Origin: Littorina saxatilis
Taxonomy: Eukaryota > Mollusca > Gastropoda > Littorinimorpha > Littorinidae
Assembly: GCF_037325665.1 (NCBI RefSeq)
Contig: NC_090253.1
Span: 41,517,242-41,581,241 of the forward strand
DNA length: 64,000 nt
Direction of reading: 5' to 3'
Shown here: positions 31,840 to 45,600 of the stretch, in pieces
Layout: every line of letters starts with the position of its first letter
Position numbering within the stretch: the first letter of the stretch is position 1
Made by a program: the position numbers and the translations under genes
Notes under the pieces: model-generated
What the model was told of the DNA's origin: nothing
The model's database searches: none
What the model saw: the letters and a program-made list of their open reading frames with translations, nothing else

Positions 31840-32690
31840 ATGAAATCAAATACCTTCAAGTTTTAAAGATTTTTTAAATATGTGCATCTCCAATTTTAAG
31901 TTTTTGTTTAAGCCGCTTCTAAAGCCCTTCTTGAAATTTGTTTACCACTTGTTTGTGTAGACCCCCTAGCAAGAGTGATGCAACCAAACACCTTCAAGTA
32001 TAGAGGTTTTTGATTTTGTGCATTCACACCCCCCCCCCCCCCCCCCCCCCCCCCAACAAAAAAGTGTGTACTGTTTTCAGTTTTAGAGCCAGGAGGGGCT
32101 TAAATAGCAACTCTTGAATTGCTAAAAATTCACTTTCAGCTGGTTAGTTACAAAAACCTTCAAGTTTACAAGATTTTTTACTTTTGTGTATCTCCAATTT
32201 TAAGATTTTGTTTAAGCTTATAGGAGCTTCTAAAAGCCCTTCTTGAAATGTGTTTACCACTTGTTTTTGTAGACCTCCTAGCAAGAGTGATACAACCAAA
32301 CATCTTCAAGTATAGAAGTTTTTGATTTTGTGCATTCTCTCCTCCCCCCCCACCCCCTTCCCTCCCCCATTTGTTGTTGTTGTTGTTGTTTGTTTGCTGT
32401 TATCAGTAAGCCAGCAGAGGCTCAAATAGCCCCCTCATGAAATGCTAAAATTAATTTTCAGCTGGTCAGTTACAAAAACCTTCAAGTTTATAAGATGTAT
32501 ATATGTTACATATATGTTTGTTCTAAAATTTACAAGTCGGGAGAGGCCACCAAAACCCTCCCTAAAATGCTAAAATTCATTTTCGGCTGGGGGGCACTAC
32601 GCCCCCCTAGACCCCCCAGCAAGGGCGCTGCACCCCGCCGGAGCCTTAGCGGCCCCTGGACTCCGGCCTTACAAAATGTTCAGTCCTGGC
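31840..32690. repeat. Direct repeats with GC-rich element ends
   Basis: Two long modules around ACCTTCAAGTTT, CTCCAATTTTAAG, CTTCTTGAAATGTGTTTACC and GCAAGAGTGATACAACC are repeated at about 1840-2030 and 2150-2340 of the 30-kb block, with poly-C runs between. A GC-rich module (GGGGGGCACTACGCCCCCC) near 32590 resembles 46320-46420. Confidence 0.6.
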
Positions 32691-33189
32691 AACATTTTGG
32701 GCTCCCACCCATGTCATTATCATGATCGTGGGCATCATTGGAAAAAAGAAGAAGAATCCAGGTATTCCTAGAAGTGGGATTGGCTGGATTTCGTTCCGAA
32801 GGCGGAAGGCAAGTCAGAAGAAGTAATGTGCCGATATGGACTATGGCATAATTCTTTGTGGGGGGGGGGGGGGGGGGTGTCATTTTAGGTAAACAAATCT
32901 TTGCCCCTGGACCCCACTGGGAGCCTCCTGCGGCCCCCAGACTCCCGCCTTTGTAAGCTGAACTCACTTTTTCCAATGCTAGGCCCTGGATGGTAATCCC
33001 CATCAAGAAATCAGAAATATTGGAATTAAAAAAAAAATTTGAATAAATTTAATTATCTTCATAGTTCGATGTTAATTTATGCAGGATATAAATAAAAGCT
33101 TAACTCATTGTCTCCCAGGTACGGATATATCCGTACCCACTCATATGAGTATCTGACCAGGTACAGATATTTCCGCTCAGTTAGCTTCA

Positions 33190-33252
33190 GTCCGTCACGA
33201 TATAACCTTGAATGGTTGAAAACGACGTTAAACACCAAATAAAGAAAGAAAG
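33190..33252 (+). mobile_element. AAAG-tailed element, 3' fragment
   Basis: GTCACGATATAACCTTGAA to (AAAG)n. Only the last ~60 bases are present. The flanking TTAGCTTCAGTC is duplicated at both sides, which marks the insertion site. Confidence 0.7.
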
Positions 33253-33485
33253 TTAGCTTCAGTCGCTTCCTGTAACATCCATATAACGCCTGCATTCCAG
33301 CGTGTTGATACACAGTTACCACAATTCTGAGTGACCTGCTGGTCTCGGCTTAAAAAAAAACTTGGTCAACATAGGTGGGGTAGAAAGACAACTTCAGCCT
33401 CAAGAAATCTGTTGTCCTCATTTCATTTTTTAACATGCTCATCTCTCTCCACAGATCTTGTACCTGATCTGTATATGTGTTGCAG

Positions 33486-33654
33486 GCGTGAGGCAGAATG
33501 CAGCGCAGCGGTGGGGTCCAGCAGCCAGAGGGGCGCGTTGCGACGACGTCTGCCCCTATCACTGCTCTGGGCGTCGTCTCCAGCACCCATGCGGGCGTCA
33601 CACAGCTAAGGGTTGCTGGAAGAGTGCCTGTTGTCACAGCTTCTGCTGCAATAG
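33486..33654 (+). CDS. EP400: EP400 first coding exon
   Basis: Acceptor GTTGCAG at 33485, 12 noncoding bases, then ATG at 33498 and 52 codons (MQRSGGVQQPEGR). The acceptor shows that at least one noncoding exon lies upstream. The low-complexity N-terminus gives no independent check of the start. Confidence 0.7.
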
Positions 33655-36600
33655 GTAGGAGAGGCCAGTCTTTTTACGCAAGATGTATTCTAGCCAAAGA
33701 ACACAAATTTCTTAAATCTTGGAAGGATAGGAGTTTTTGGGAGAACTTTAAATTTTATCAAGTGGGGGTTGGTGAATGTTTAGAAAGTTGAATTTTTTTT
33801 AATTTTTTTTTATTTTTTATAAATGAGGATGAAAGTTGCTTGTTCATTTCCATGCTTGTTATTCTCTCAGGTGCCAGGAGAATGGCTCTGAATAACTCGT
33901 ACTGTTACACATGTCGTATTCATTTTAGAGTGCTTACTTCCCTTTATTTATCAGATCATTGAATTTGATAAAGCAATGCATGATTGTGATTGTGTGCAAT
34001 GGTTGATTGTGATTGTGTGCAATGGTTGATTGTGATTGTGTGCAATGGTTGATTGTGTGCAATGGGTGATTGTGTGCAATGGTTGATTGTGATTGTGTGC
34101 AATGGTTGATTGTGATTGTGTGCAATGCATGATTGTGATTGTGTGCAATGGTTGATTGTGATTGTGTGCAATGGTTGATTGTGATTGTGTGCAATGCATG
34201 ATTGTGATTGTGTGCAATGGTTGATTGTGATTGTGTGCAATGGTTGATTGTGATTGTGTGCAATGGTTGATTGTGATTGTGTGCAATGGTTGATTGTGAT
34301 TGTGTGCAATGGTTGATTGTGATGATGGATGGAATGTTACAGGTGTGGTAAGTGCTGGTCAGCAAGGTGTCTTCACCTCGGTGTCCGGTGCCAGACCTGT
34401 TGCCATGGCACCCCAAACAGTGATGGTGCCAGCGCAGTCTGTCCCGCGCCTCCTGTCTCCTACCACCAGTCTTTCTGCTAACACTGTGCAGCTCCCTGCC
34501 ACTCTCAATGTCCTACAGCGACAGCTCAGTGCTCCAGGTAGGTTGGCTGTTGACCATGCATGCATTTAGGGTTGTGTGATGTTAAATTACCAAATGTTTG
34601 TGTTGTGGTTTGGTTACTAAGTTAAGTCGTTGCAAGCCGCTGGAGCAATTTTTGACTCGCATGCGAAGCAAAAGTGAGTATGTACTCACCCGAGTCGTCC
34701 GTCCCGGCGTCCGTCCGGAAAACTTTAACGTTGGATATTTCTTGGACACTATTCAGTCTATCAGTACCAAATTTGGCAAGATGGTGTATGATGACAAGGC
34801 CCCAAAAAACATACATAGCATCTTGACCTTGCTTCAAGGTCAAGGTCGCAGGGGCCATAAATGTTGTCTAAAAAACAGCTATTTTTCACATTTTTCCCAT
34901 TTTCTCTGAAGTTTTTGAGATTTAATACCTCACCTATATATGATATATAGGGCAAAGTAAGCCCCATCTTTTGATACCAGTTTGGTTTACCTTGCTTCAA
35001 GGTCAAGGTCACAGGAGCTCTTCAAAGTTGGATTGTATACATATTTTGAAGTGACCTTGACCCTGAACTATGGAAGATAACTGTTTCAAACTTAAAAATT
35101 ATGTGGGGCACATGTTATGCTTTCATCATGAGACACATTTGGTCACATATGGTCAAGGTCACTTTGACCCTTATGAAATGTGACCAAAATAAGGTAGTGA
35201 ACCACTAAAAGTGACCATATCTCATGGTAGAAAGAGCCAATAAGCACCATTGTACTTCCTATGTCTTGAATTAACAGCTTTGTGTTGCATGACCTTGGAT
35301 GACCTTGACCTTGGGTCAAGGTCACATGTATGTTGGTAGGAAAAATGTGTAAAGCAGTTCTTAGTGTATGATGTCATTGCTAGGTTTAGCTGAAGGTCAA
35401 GGTCATGTAAAGGTCAAGCATGTGAGTCGTATGGGCTTTGCCCTTATTGTTTTATTAGTGCTTTTGTGAACAAGAAACAATTAACAAGTGACTCTATCCC
35501 ATCTCCCCCCCTTTCCTCGTCGCGATATAACCTTCGTGGTTGAAAACGACGTTAAACACCAAATAAAGAAAGAACTAAGTTAAGTAGCACATCACAATTT
35601 GCTTTTCATTTTTGCACTTCTAAATTAAATATTGATCAGTGTTTTTGAAAACCTTTGTAGCTTGCTGATTTGTATTTGATTTTGCAAGATATTGTGTGGT
35701 ACCTTCTTGGATTCATTGTGTTAGAATTATTTGTAACAGAAGGACAGGTGGTAAAGGTGTTACTGTTAGTATCTTTTTGCACAGATTTGTTGTTCTTCTT
35801 GTATGTTGATGGCTGGTTGTTGTGTTTCAGGTGTTGTTGGTCTGTCAGCGGTCAGCGCGCAGGACTTGCAACACGTGCTGCAGCAGGCGTCCCAGCAACC
35901 CATCACACTGCTGACCACCACTGAGCCTGTTGGCGACTCTCAGCGCCCTCGTCTAGCTCGCCCTCTCTCCTTCACTCACTCCGCCCCCTCCCTGCCGCCC
36001 TCCAGTAGTGTGTCGGCCACAGGGGGCACTATCCACCACCATGGTCAGAGCCCGGTGCGGGGGGCAGTCCCTGTGGTCGCCGCCACCCTGTCACATTCCA
36101 ACCTGCAGCACAGCTTACTGAGTATGAACCTCAACCCCCAACAACAACAGCAACTGGTGGCGCAACGACGCGTTATCACCGCTGCCGTTACCACGCCTAC
36201 AACCACCATGACAACCACCGCCGTGTCCATTGTTCCAGCCACCCAATCCTGCACCATTTCTGAAGTGCGAGCGCCCTCTGGTCAACCTCCGTCCTTGAGA
36301 ACGGCCAGTGGAGCTCCAGTGAGGAAGAAGATCCGACTGGAGGAAAAGCCTCCCCCCAACACAGAGGTGGCGGAATACAGGAAGAAGCTGGTGGAAGTGA
36401 AGCACAGACAGATGAAAGAAATGAAGGCTGAGTACTTTGAGAACCTGACCGAGATGTTCTTCCTGCAGAACGGGCTCAACCTGATGGACTATTACACATG
36501 GAAGAAACGCCCCACACCCCAGCTGGTCTCCTTCCTCAAGTCAGGCAAACTAGATAGCGACGAGGAAGAAGATGTACTGCAGGTGAAAGAGATCAATTCA

Positions 36601-39600
36601 GAGGTCAGTCCCAGCTCGCAGGTTCCACTTTTGCCTTGTATGGCTGGGATGTGCTGATAAGTCTTGTCTGCTTATTGCTATTTATGCAAAGTCTTTCTTG
36701 CCTTAAGTTGGTTTAGTGACCTTGGAATTTCAGATGTCACTCAAATGCAGCATAGACTTATTGATGTGAAATTGACTTCTACATTTTATGATGAACAGGT
36801 CAAAATGACCTTGTTTGCTGATTCCGGCCCAATCCATGACTGGTAACAGAAGCCTTGAAGGCGTTATTCTCCTGTCGAGTTGCTGGCACCCTTTGTAGGA
36901 ATGAACCATGCTCAATTACTGTTATGAATTTCAATTGCAGGTGAAAGTGCTGACGAACCCTGGTAGCAATGTGCCGCTGGCGACCCCAGTAGCCATCTCT
37001 ACCACCCTGCCTCCCATGGTGTCGGCCTTGAGCCAGCAAGGTAGTAGCACCGCTCTCTCAGCCCCCTCTTCCCATCGCACTAACACCTCCCCGGCCCCGG
37101 TCCCGGCCCCTTCTAGTGGCGCGCAGTCTCCCGCCATTCAACTTTTCCTCAGCCAGCTCTCGGCCTACGTCAAGGGTACCCCGTCATTTTCTTCTCTCTC
37201 TCTCTCTGCCGCCTGCCTGGTCTGCCTGCTTCACACATTTCGTCCTGCTTGATTGGATGGTTGTCACGGTGGTTCTGTCTATCCATCATCATAGCCACCT
37301 TCTTTCCTCTTTTTTCATTTTCAGTTGATTTCTTTTTTTTGTGTCCCTTAGTTAATGTCGCTCCAGGGCTGGTACTGTTTTGTCATTGGGCTCATCTCGC
37401 TGTGGGTTTTGGTAGTTGCCGTCAACTGAAGAGAACAGACATTTGTGTTTTTGTTTATTGACGAGCAAGGTGCGCGGCTGCTTTTTTGTTTAGTCTTTCA
37501 CTGACGTCAGTCTAACCAGTAGGACATGGATGCATATTCAATGAAGTGGTTTATTTTCAGCAATTTCCTGCTTCTGTTTAATTTCTTTTGGGTCTTATTT
37601 CGCAGTGTTTTTTCTTCGGGGGACGTTTTTCTTGGCTTATTAGTTGGCATGTCCACTATGATTTTCTTGGGTTCAGTTTCTTTTTCATTTGTCACTATCA
37701 ACGCAGTTCTTCGCATTATTTGTAGAAGGGAGGATAGGATGTGGGTGGGTGATTTCTGCTGCTTCTGTGCTAGTGCTAGGCGAGGAAAGCATGAATGTTG
37801 CTTCAGAAGATGCAAAACGTAAGTAAGTGGCAGATTCTTCCTTGCTGGAAATTTACAGTATGTTTTGTCTTCAAGTGCATGACTAGCTGATTAAATGTGC
37901 TTTGGGTAATTTTGTTTGCACTTTATTGTCCCCGGTTGCCTAAATGGTGATGACAGATGTTTCACAAATAAGACCGATGCTTTCTTCCTGCAAAAAGCAA
38001 GTGGCTCAAGAAAATTTCTGTATTACTGTTTCTTTCTCTCAAGCTTTATTTCTTGATTTTGTTCTTCTGCTATGTTGAAATATATGCCAGGGAATTTCTT
38101 TGATCATTTTATCGGAGCACAGGCAACTGACGAGATAACTGCAAATGGGGCATAACACCATTGCACCTGTACTGGGCCGCTGCTTGGCAGTAAGAAATGC
38201 AGGATCTAAAGCGTGTATGGAGCAAACCCTGTGGCAAATCTAGCGTTCCCTTTTGAACTTCATCGAAGCATCTCCATGTGTGCGCTAGGATTTTAGTCCA
38301 CTGCTTCCTGCTGCTGTATTGTGTTTTTTGGAAATACACAAACATGTTTTGTTTGTTACGTCTGTAAGCATGGTTAAGTGTTTTGTAAGCTGCAGTACAT
38401 TTCTGTGTGTCGAGTTTGTGAACATTTCATTCTGCATGGAAAAGGCTGTGTTCTGGTAAACAAGTATTTTTTGATGAAATGAAATGCTCTAGTGAAATGC
38501 TATTGCAGATTTGTAACGGTTAGCATTTTGACCATAAAAGGAATCTTACTTGGCAAGAAAGTTTTGCAGATTGTTTCTGATTTTTGGTTTTTATATATAT
38601 TATTCTATCATCCTATGGTTTGTGCTAGCAGACATAAATGCTTATGTCTGTGAATCTGTCATACTTGCATCATCCTTTTCTTGCATATCATGGTCATCTC
38701 ATGTGAAAATCGTGCGCATTGATGTGTTCTTGTTATTTATTCTCTTATCGTATGAACTAGGGTTACTGAAGCTATTTCTTTGGTTTCATTTTTCTGTTCA
38801 TGACTGGCCTGGTAATTGAATCTTCAAACTTGGGTGAAAATGTGACACTTGCATTGACTTGGAGGTGTGCAATGTGCTGTGTGTTTATGGTGTGTAGGCT
38901 CGGAGCACCGTTCAGCCCACCGACCTGTGTGTTTGCCCGGTTTCTCTCATTCTCTCAGTGCTGCATTCTCAGGTATATTGATGCCTGCTGCACTCCTCTG
39001 TTGTCCGCTGTTACCTAGCAGGCATTGATGTTGCGCTTACTTTACTGCAGTACCTTTTTTGTGGCTGTCAGCTGCAGATCTGGGAACCCATACGATTTCG
39101 CCGTATTTTGTACGCATGATTGTCGAGAATACGCTCAGTACGGTCAGTGGGAAAAAAATACGAGAAAAATTCCTTGACTACTTTTTTTCACAAGCCCATC
39201 CTGAAGCCGATCCAGTATTTTGGCACATAATAATTACGTCACAATATAAGCCGCCGTCGAAAAAAATATAATCGGATCGTGTCAATCAATCAAAACAACC
39301 AGGCAAACAAAAGTACGGTATTTGGCGAAATCGGCTCCGAGAATAAACAAATGAAACAAAGAAGAAAAGTGAAAAAGTTTGAAAAAAAAATATCACACAC
39401 ACACAATTTGTAACCAACACACACATGTAGTCCCGCCCGGAATAAGCTTTTTTGGGATGATTTACGACTTTTGCGCACATTTCGAGCAGACAAAAACACA
39501 TGGCGGCTCTCGCTCCTCCAACTATCGCGAGACACGAGATCCTGATACATCCGGTGTTTCTCTGTACGCTTGTCACGACGACTTGTTGACAAACGAAGAT

Positions 39601-42600
39601 TCGCGAAAGAAAGAGAAAAGCGCCGAGTCTTGAGTAGAGAGCAAATGAAGTACCGGTAATCGCTAATCGAGCGAAATGAAAATCCGCGGCGACTTCCATT
39701 AGGTGAATGCTATTCAAGTTTAGGTAACGTTTTAGCCGCATCTTTTTATAAGCCGCAATGCGATTTTTTTTTTAAGTTGCGGCTTGTAGTCCGTCAAATA
39801 CGGTACAGATTTTGTCAGTAAAAATTGAAAAAAGCATTTGTTTTAAATGTATAGGTAAACTTAATTAACGGTGTGACGGACGCGCATGAGGCATGTTTTA
39901 ATCATGGATGTGCAAACGCTGTGTGGAGTACGCTCATTTTTTTGAAAATACACCAAGGTTGTTTGAGAATACTCAAGGGGTTCCCAGGTCTGCAGCTGCT
40001 GTAGATACTAGATCGCATGCATGTTGTGACAACTCCGCTGTCATTTGTATTGAATTTAAAAGAGGCTGACTTAGTGACTGGCTTTGAATTTTGTGACCAT
40101 AATCACTCGATGTCAGCATTATGCTCAGGCCGTATATGCACAGAATGTATATAAGCACACTTTGTATGTTAAAAGCAGAACATTTAACTGTGCACGAACA
40201 GAAAACAAGTGTGATTTCGGATAAATATAACCAAGCTCAGCCCCTCACACTTTATTACATATTGTGATTAAAAAAAAAAAGGTAGTGCGTTTCTTTGTAG
40301 TTGTACAGAGCATCTGAAGTTGGATATGTCTGTTTCATGAATAACATAACATGGCTTTCCATTTAAATAGACAGATTGAGATAGGGTCAGAGTAAGGTAT
40401 AGGCAGTGTCGAACAGTTTAAAATAAGTAGAAATGCAAGCACAGTCCAAGTCTGAAACAAGTCACTCTGAAGAGTTTGCTTCGCTTGAAGATTTTTTCTA
40501 CTTGATGCATCCAGAAGGCCACTGTAAGTTGCTGCAGGTTAAAACGCTCAAGTTGCTGGCTTTGGGGGCAGAGAAGGATGTAGAGGTAATCATTCATGCT
40601 TTAAATGTGGTAAATCCGTTGCTGTATTTTTGCACATGATGCCGATAATGCGATATATATTGGGAAAAATACAAGCAGACTGGGGCCAGCATTTTCACTT
40701 TCAAAAGTTTTTGTGACTGCAGTATTATGCTTGAAAACATTGAATAGAGAACGAGATGGGATGTACCACCGTGTGTTTGTTTCTGGTGCTGTGTAGTTTC
40801 CTTTCATGCATGCATTCCACAAATTGAAAATAGATCGCTTTTATCCTGTCATTATGACTGCGATCATTTCTTCATGCATGTGCAATAATTAAAATGGCTT
40901 GGACAGTCTGGGCAATGTTTTTATGAGTTCATCATCATGCATGTTTTGCTTTTTCTGCAGGGACTTGATGTGGCATTCGAGCTATGTCTTTTCATTCTGC
41001 GTCTCTTCTCTTTTGAGCTTTTTGTTGTATTCAACAACAAAGCTTGCTTTTGCTTTGTTCATTTTCTTGCAACATTTATTGGTTACTTTTTCTATCGGAG
41101 TTAACACATCATTTTCTGTCTGCTTTTTAAGCGCACTTCATGGACCATGCAATCGTTTGCATCTCTCCTCCCCACCCACCCCCACACCACCTTTTTTTCT
41201 TTTTTGTGTGTGTGCTTGCAACATGATGCAAGTTTCATTACATGCTGCTCATTACTTTTTGTCGAGTTTTTTTTCTTCATTCATGTGAACATTCTTAGAA
41301 TCCACCCATCCGTTGGCCCTGTCATTGTAGCAGCACTTCACCTTTTTTTCCAAATGGTTGGCCTTATATTTTAAAAATGACCGCATGGCTGGATGTTTTC
41401 AAACTTAGAATTGAAGTAGTCCATGTGACTTTTGCTGTTGTAGTAGACTGAGTTTCGTGCTCAGAATTGCATGCTGTTATAAAGACAGGTTGTGATTATA
41501 TATAGGTGCTTTGAAAAATTGTGTAGTATTATAATGTTTGTGGAACAATAAAGGGAAAAATGCTCTTCTCATTGAGTTTGAACAGATTTGAAGGAGAAAG
41601 TAGACTGCTTTAAGTCACACGTCAGGAATAGTTTTAAAGAAAAGGTCGTTTGCCTCTAGTTACCAGTCTATCCTGGTTATGTTCAACCATATCCAATGTG
41701 TAACCAATGTAATTTGCAAATATAGGTTACGCCATCACAAACCTAGTGATGCTGCAAGATTTTATCTTGTCCAGAGGGAAAGATTGGGCACTGTAATTGT
41801 GAAATTGGTAAGTTGAAAGCAAATGAATTTTTGGCAAGTGTAGTTAGAGAATTTAACTAAGGATACGTTTTGTTGTTTCCCTGGCCGCGTTTGCTGTTAC
41901 AAAACTTTCCTTCCTTGCAAACAGTTGTAGCCCCCACAGCCCAGACGGTGAGTGCCGGAGGGACCACAACTACAACATGTCCAACTTCCGCCCAGTCTGT
42001 GGTTTCCTCCACTGGGGCAGCTGCCATGTCCTCTTCGCAGTTACAACTACAGCTAGCTCGTGGCCAGGATGCCAAGGCTGCTGCCCAGAAAGGGTAAGTT
42101 GAATGCATTTCCTTCATGAGTCTAAGGAATGATTTGTAAGACTTTGTCAGGAGATATAGCTGTGATTTTAGCAGAATTCAGCAGAATAGTTTGTATGCAT
42201 GCCTCTCTAGTTGTTCAGTTGTGGATGTATGTGTTTTACAAATTTATGTTGGGGTCAGCTAGCTTTTGTGTTTTGGTTATTCTTTGGCTTTTTAGCTGAC
42301 TTCGTTTGAATATTGAGTGAAGCACTCTTGTGAATTGTGTTTGCAGACAACAGTCTCCATTCAAACAACACAAGTCACCATCCATGTCGCCTAACCAGAG
42401 GCTGCACACTCGTCAACAGTCCCTCTCTGCAGTCTATGACAATATCTCTGGCAGTTCTAAAGAGGTTATTGTGGAGAGAGCAAAACAGGTGGGATTTCGT
42501 GCACTTTTTGTTAGGGTATACAATGTGGGAAAGGTAGGAAAAAGTTATATTGGAATGCGCCTGTTCCAGCATTGACTGAAAGAGGTGTCGGTCATAAAAC

Positions 42601-45600
42601 CCTATAAAAAAGCTTTGCCTGTATCATTGTTAACTCTTTTCTGGCCCGCTCTGTAACTTAAGCACTACAAAGTGCTGTGCATCTGTCCATGGTTTTCTCA
42701 TGCACACAAAAAGAGCCCACCCAGGTGTTAGTTGAAAGGACTTCTTTTCCTCTTGAGTACTTGAGGCTGAAGGTGTTCTGTGTGTTGTTTGTCCGAGCCA
42801 AGCCATTGACTCATTCTGGGGATGAGTGTTCCATACTGATTCTCAATTACACAATGGCAACATCAAGTCAGGCGTTGCGTCCTTTTCGGCACTTTTTGGT
42901 GAGGAGGCAGAATGCTTTGAAACATTTCTCAGGGCGTGTAGATATAGACCTGTTCTGGCTGGTTTTCTGGAGAGAAAAAAAGGCATAGTCTTCGGTTTTT
43001 GAATTTAATGGTTTTTTTGGTGGGTTTTTTGTGTGTGTGTGTGTGGTAACTTCAGTGAAAGGTGGTCTTAATTCCACCGAACCTTAGTGGATAGCCTGTT
43101 GTGGTGCCAGAGGCTACATATTGCGTCTGTAGTGTGTGAGAAATGATAGTGTCGTTACTCTGAATGTTGTGTGCGTTCCAGGAAGCCCAAGTGGTGCAGA
43201 GAGTGGCCGAGCTGCGCAAGGAAGGGCTGTGGTCGTCCAAGCGGCTACCCCGGGTACAAGAGCCACCCCGTCAGAAGGCTCACTGGGACTACCTGCTGGA
43301 GGAGATGACGTGGCTGGCTGCAGACTTTGTACAGGAGCGCAAGTGGAAAAAGGCTGCTGCTAGAAAGGTCAGTGAAAAGACGTGTTGGCATTACATTTTT
43401 TTACCTTGGCTGCACACAGGTTGCTTCGAACGTATATTTATTTTTTGATCAGGCAGGGGAGCATACTTCTTCATTGGTCATTGGCATTAGATATGTTGTG
43501 AGCATACATGCCTGTTGAAAGGACTGGGTGGCCGAGTGGTAACGCACTTGCGCTCGGAAGCGAGAGGTTGCGAGTTCGACCCTGGGTCAGGGCGTTAGCA
43601 ATTTTCTCCCCCCTTTCCTAACCTAGGTGGTGGGTTCAAGTGCTAGTCTTTCGGATGAGACGAAAAACCGAGGTCCCTTCGTGTACACTACATTGGGGTG
43701 TGCACGTTAAAGATCCCACGATTGACAAAAGGGTCTTTCCTGGCAAAATTGTATAGGCATAGATAAAAATGTCCACCAAAATACCCGTGTGACTTGGAAT
43801 AATAGGCCGTGAAAAGTAGGATATGCGCCGAAATGGCTGCGATCTGCTGGCCGATGTGAATGCGTGATGTATTGTGTAAACAAATTCCATCTCACACAGC
43901 ATAAATAAATCCCTGCGCCTTGAATATATGTGCACGATATAAATTGCATAATTTTTTTTTTAAATTAAAAATAAAAATAATTCCCTGCGCTTAGAACTGT
44001 ACCCACGGAATACGCGCGATATAAGCCTCATATTGATTGATTGATTGAAAGGGAGAGGTGTTAGTCTTTATTTGCCTGTTCCCTGAATATCTAGCTGTGT
44101 TGGCTTATTCGTAAGGAAGTTGCCTGATAGAGCAAACCTGGGTTTAGACATGCAGTTGCAGCTTATCTTGACTGATGTAATAATATATAAGTTGAAGGGT
44201 GGCACAAAATTGGAGAGTGTTGGCCACTCGTACTGAGTTAGAAACATTCATTGTATAAAGCTTTCGAGGCAAGAGTCACCTGGATGGTTGTGTGTGCTGT
44301 GATGGGTGCTATCCGTCTCGAATATCAACCCGTCAGATCTATGCTCTGAGTACGGATTCTGTGATGTACTTGGTTACCTTTCTCTGATACATTTTGGTTT
44401 TTCATCCGCAAATTGACTGAATATAAATTAGTTGATGCTATAAAAAGCTGAAATTGTCAAATCATGGGAGGAAATAGCTTTTTTTTAAATCTTCGAGGCA
44501 AGAGTCACCTGGATGGCTGTGTGTGCTGTGATGGGTGCTATCCGTCTCGAATATCAACCCGTCAGATCTATGCTCCGAGTACGGATTGACTGATGTACTT
44601 GGTTACCTTTCTCTGATACATTTTGGTTTTGCATCCGCATATTGAAACAAATATAAATTAGTTGATGCTATTATAAAAAGCTGAAATTGAAACACGAATT
44701 GTAATGCAACTTTAAACAGCTTGTATTGACCTGAAAGACATACATGCCTGCAAGTGGAGAGTGGTGGTTAATTCTAATAGAGAATGCATGGGTGAAAGTA
44801 GCCCGTCAATTGACTGAAATCCGTCAATCTGAAAATAAGTCTGACGGAAATTTTTATTTTTTTATTTCTATTTTTATTTTTATTTTTGACTCACATGCGA
44901 AGCAAAAGTGAGTCTATGTACTCACCCGAGTCGTCCGTCCGTCCGTCCGGAAAACTTTAACGTTGGATATTTCTTGGACACTATTCAGTCTATCAGTACC
45001 AAATTTGGCAAGATGGTGTATGATGACAAGGCCCCAAAAAACATACATATCATCTTGACCTTGCTTCAAGGTCAAGGTCGCAGGGGCCATAAATGTTGCC
45101 TAAAAAACAGCTATTTTTCACATTTTTCACATTTTCTCTGAAGTTTTTGAGATTGAATACCTCACCTATATATGATATATAGGGCAAAGTAAGCCCCATC
45201 TTTTGATACCAGTTTGGTTTACCTTGCTTCAAGGTCAAGGTCACAGGAGCTCTTCAAAGTTGGATTGTATACATATTTTGAAGTGACCTTGACCCTGAAC
45301 TATGGAAGATAACTGTTTCAAACTTAAAAATTATGTGGGGCACATGTTATGCTTTCATCATGAGACACATTTGGTCACATATGATCAAGGTCAAGGTCAC
45401 TTTGACCCTTATGAAATGTGACCAAAATAAGGTAGTGAACCACTAAAAGTGACCATATCTCATGGTAGAAAGAGCCAATAAGCACCATTGTACTTCCTAT
45501 GTCTTGAATTAACAGCTTTGTGTTGCATGACCTTGGATGACCTTGACCTTGGGTCAAGGTCACATGTATTTTGGTAGGAAAAATGTGTAAAGCATGTGAG

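Noticed and set aside
25313-33485. DDX51 between NOC4L and EP400, as expected from the human order
   Set aside because: No DEAD-box helicase motif in any frame of this interval.
33934-34416. Minus-strand frames of 111-160 codons rich in HTITINHCTQSQ
   Set aside because: Translation of the 23-base minisatellite in all frames.
34598-35012. Frames such as NVGYFLDTIQSIST shared with 44908 and 61983
   Set aside because: They belong to copies of the noncoding GACCTTG-type element; frames are short and differ between copies.
40433-40640. Extra EP400 exon in intron 4
   Set aside because: No acceptor directly before it and no similarity to EP400; phases of the flanking exons already match each other.
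43521-43600. Ser/Leu-type tRNA gene
   Set aside because: Continuous with a 500-base SINE body and ATTG tail; no 3' terminator typical of a tRNA gene.
44263-44394. C/D box snoRNA reading of family 1 (TGATGG and CTGA motifs)
   Set aside because: No terminal stem bringing a C box and D box together; the two-hairpin H/ACA fold explains every conserved block.
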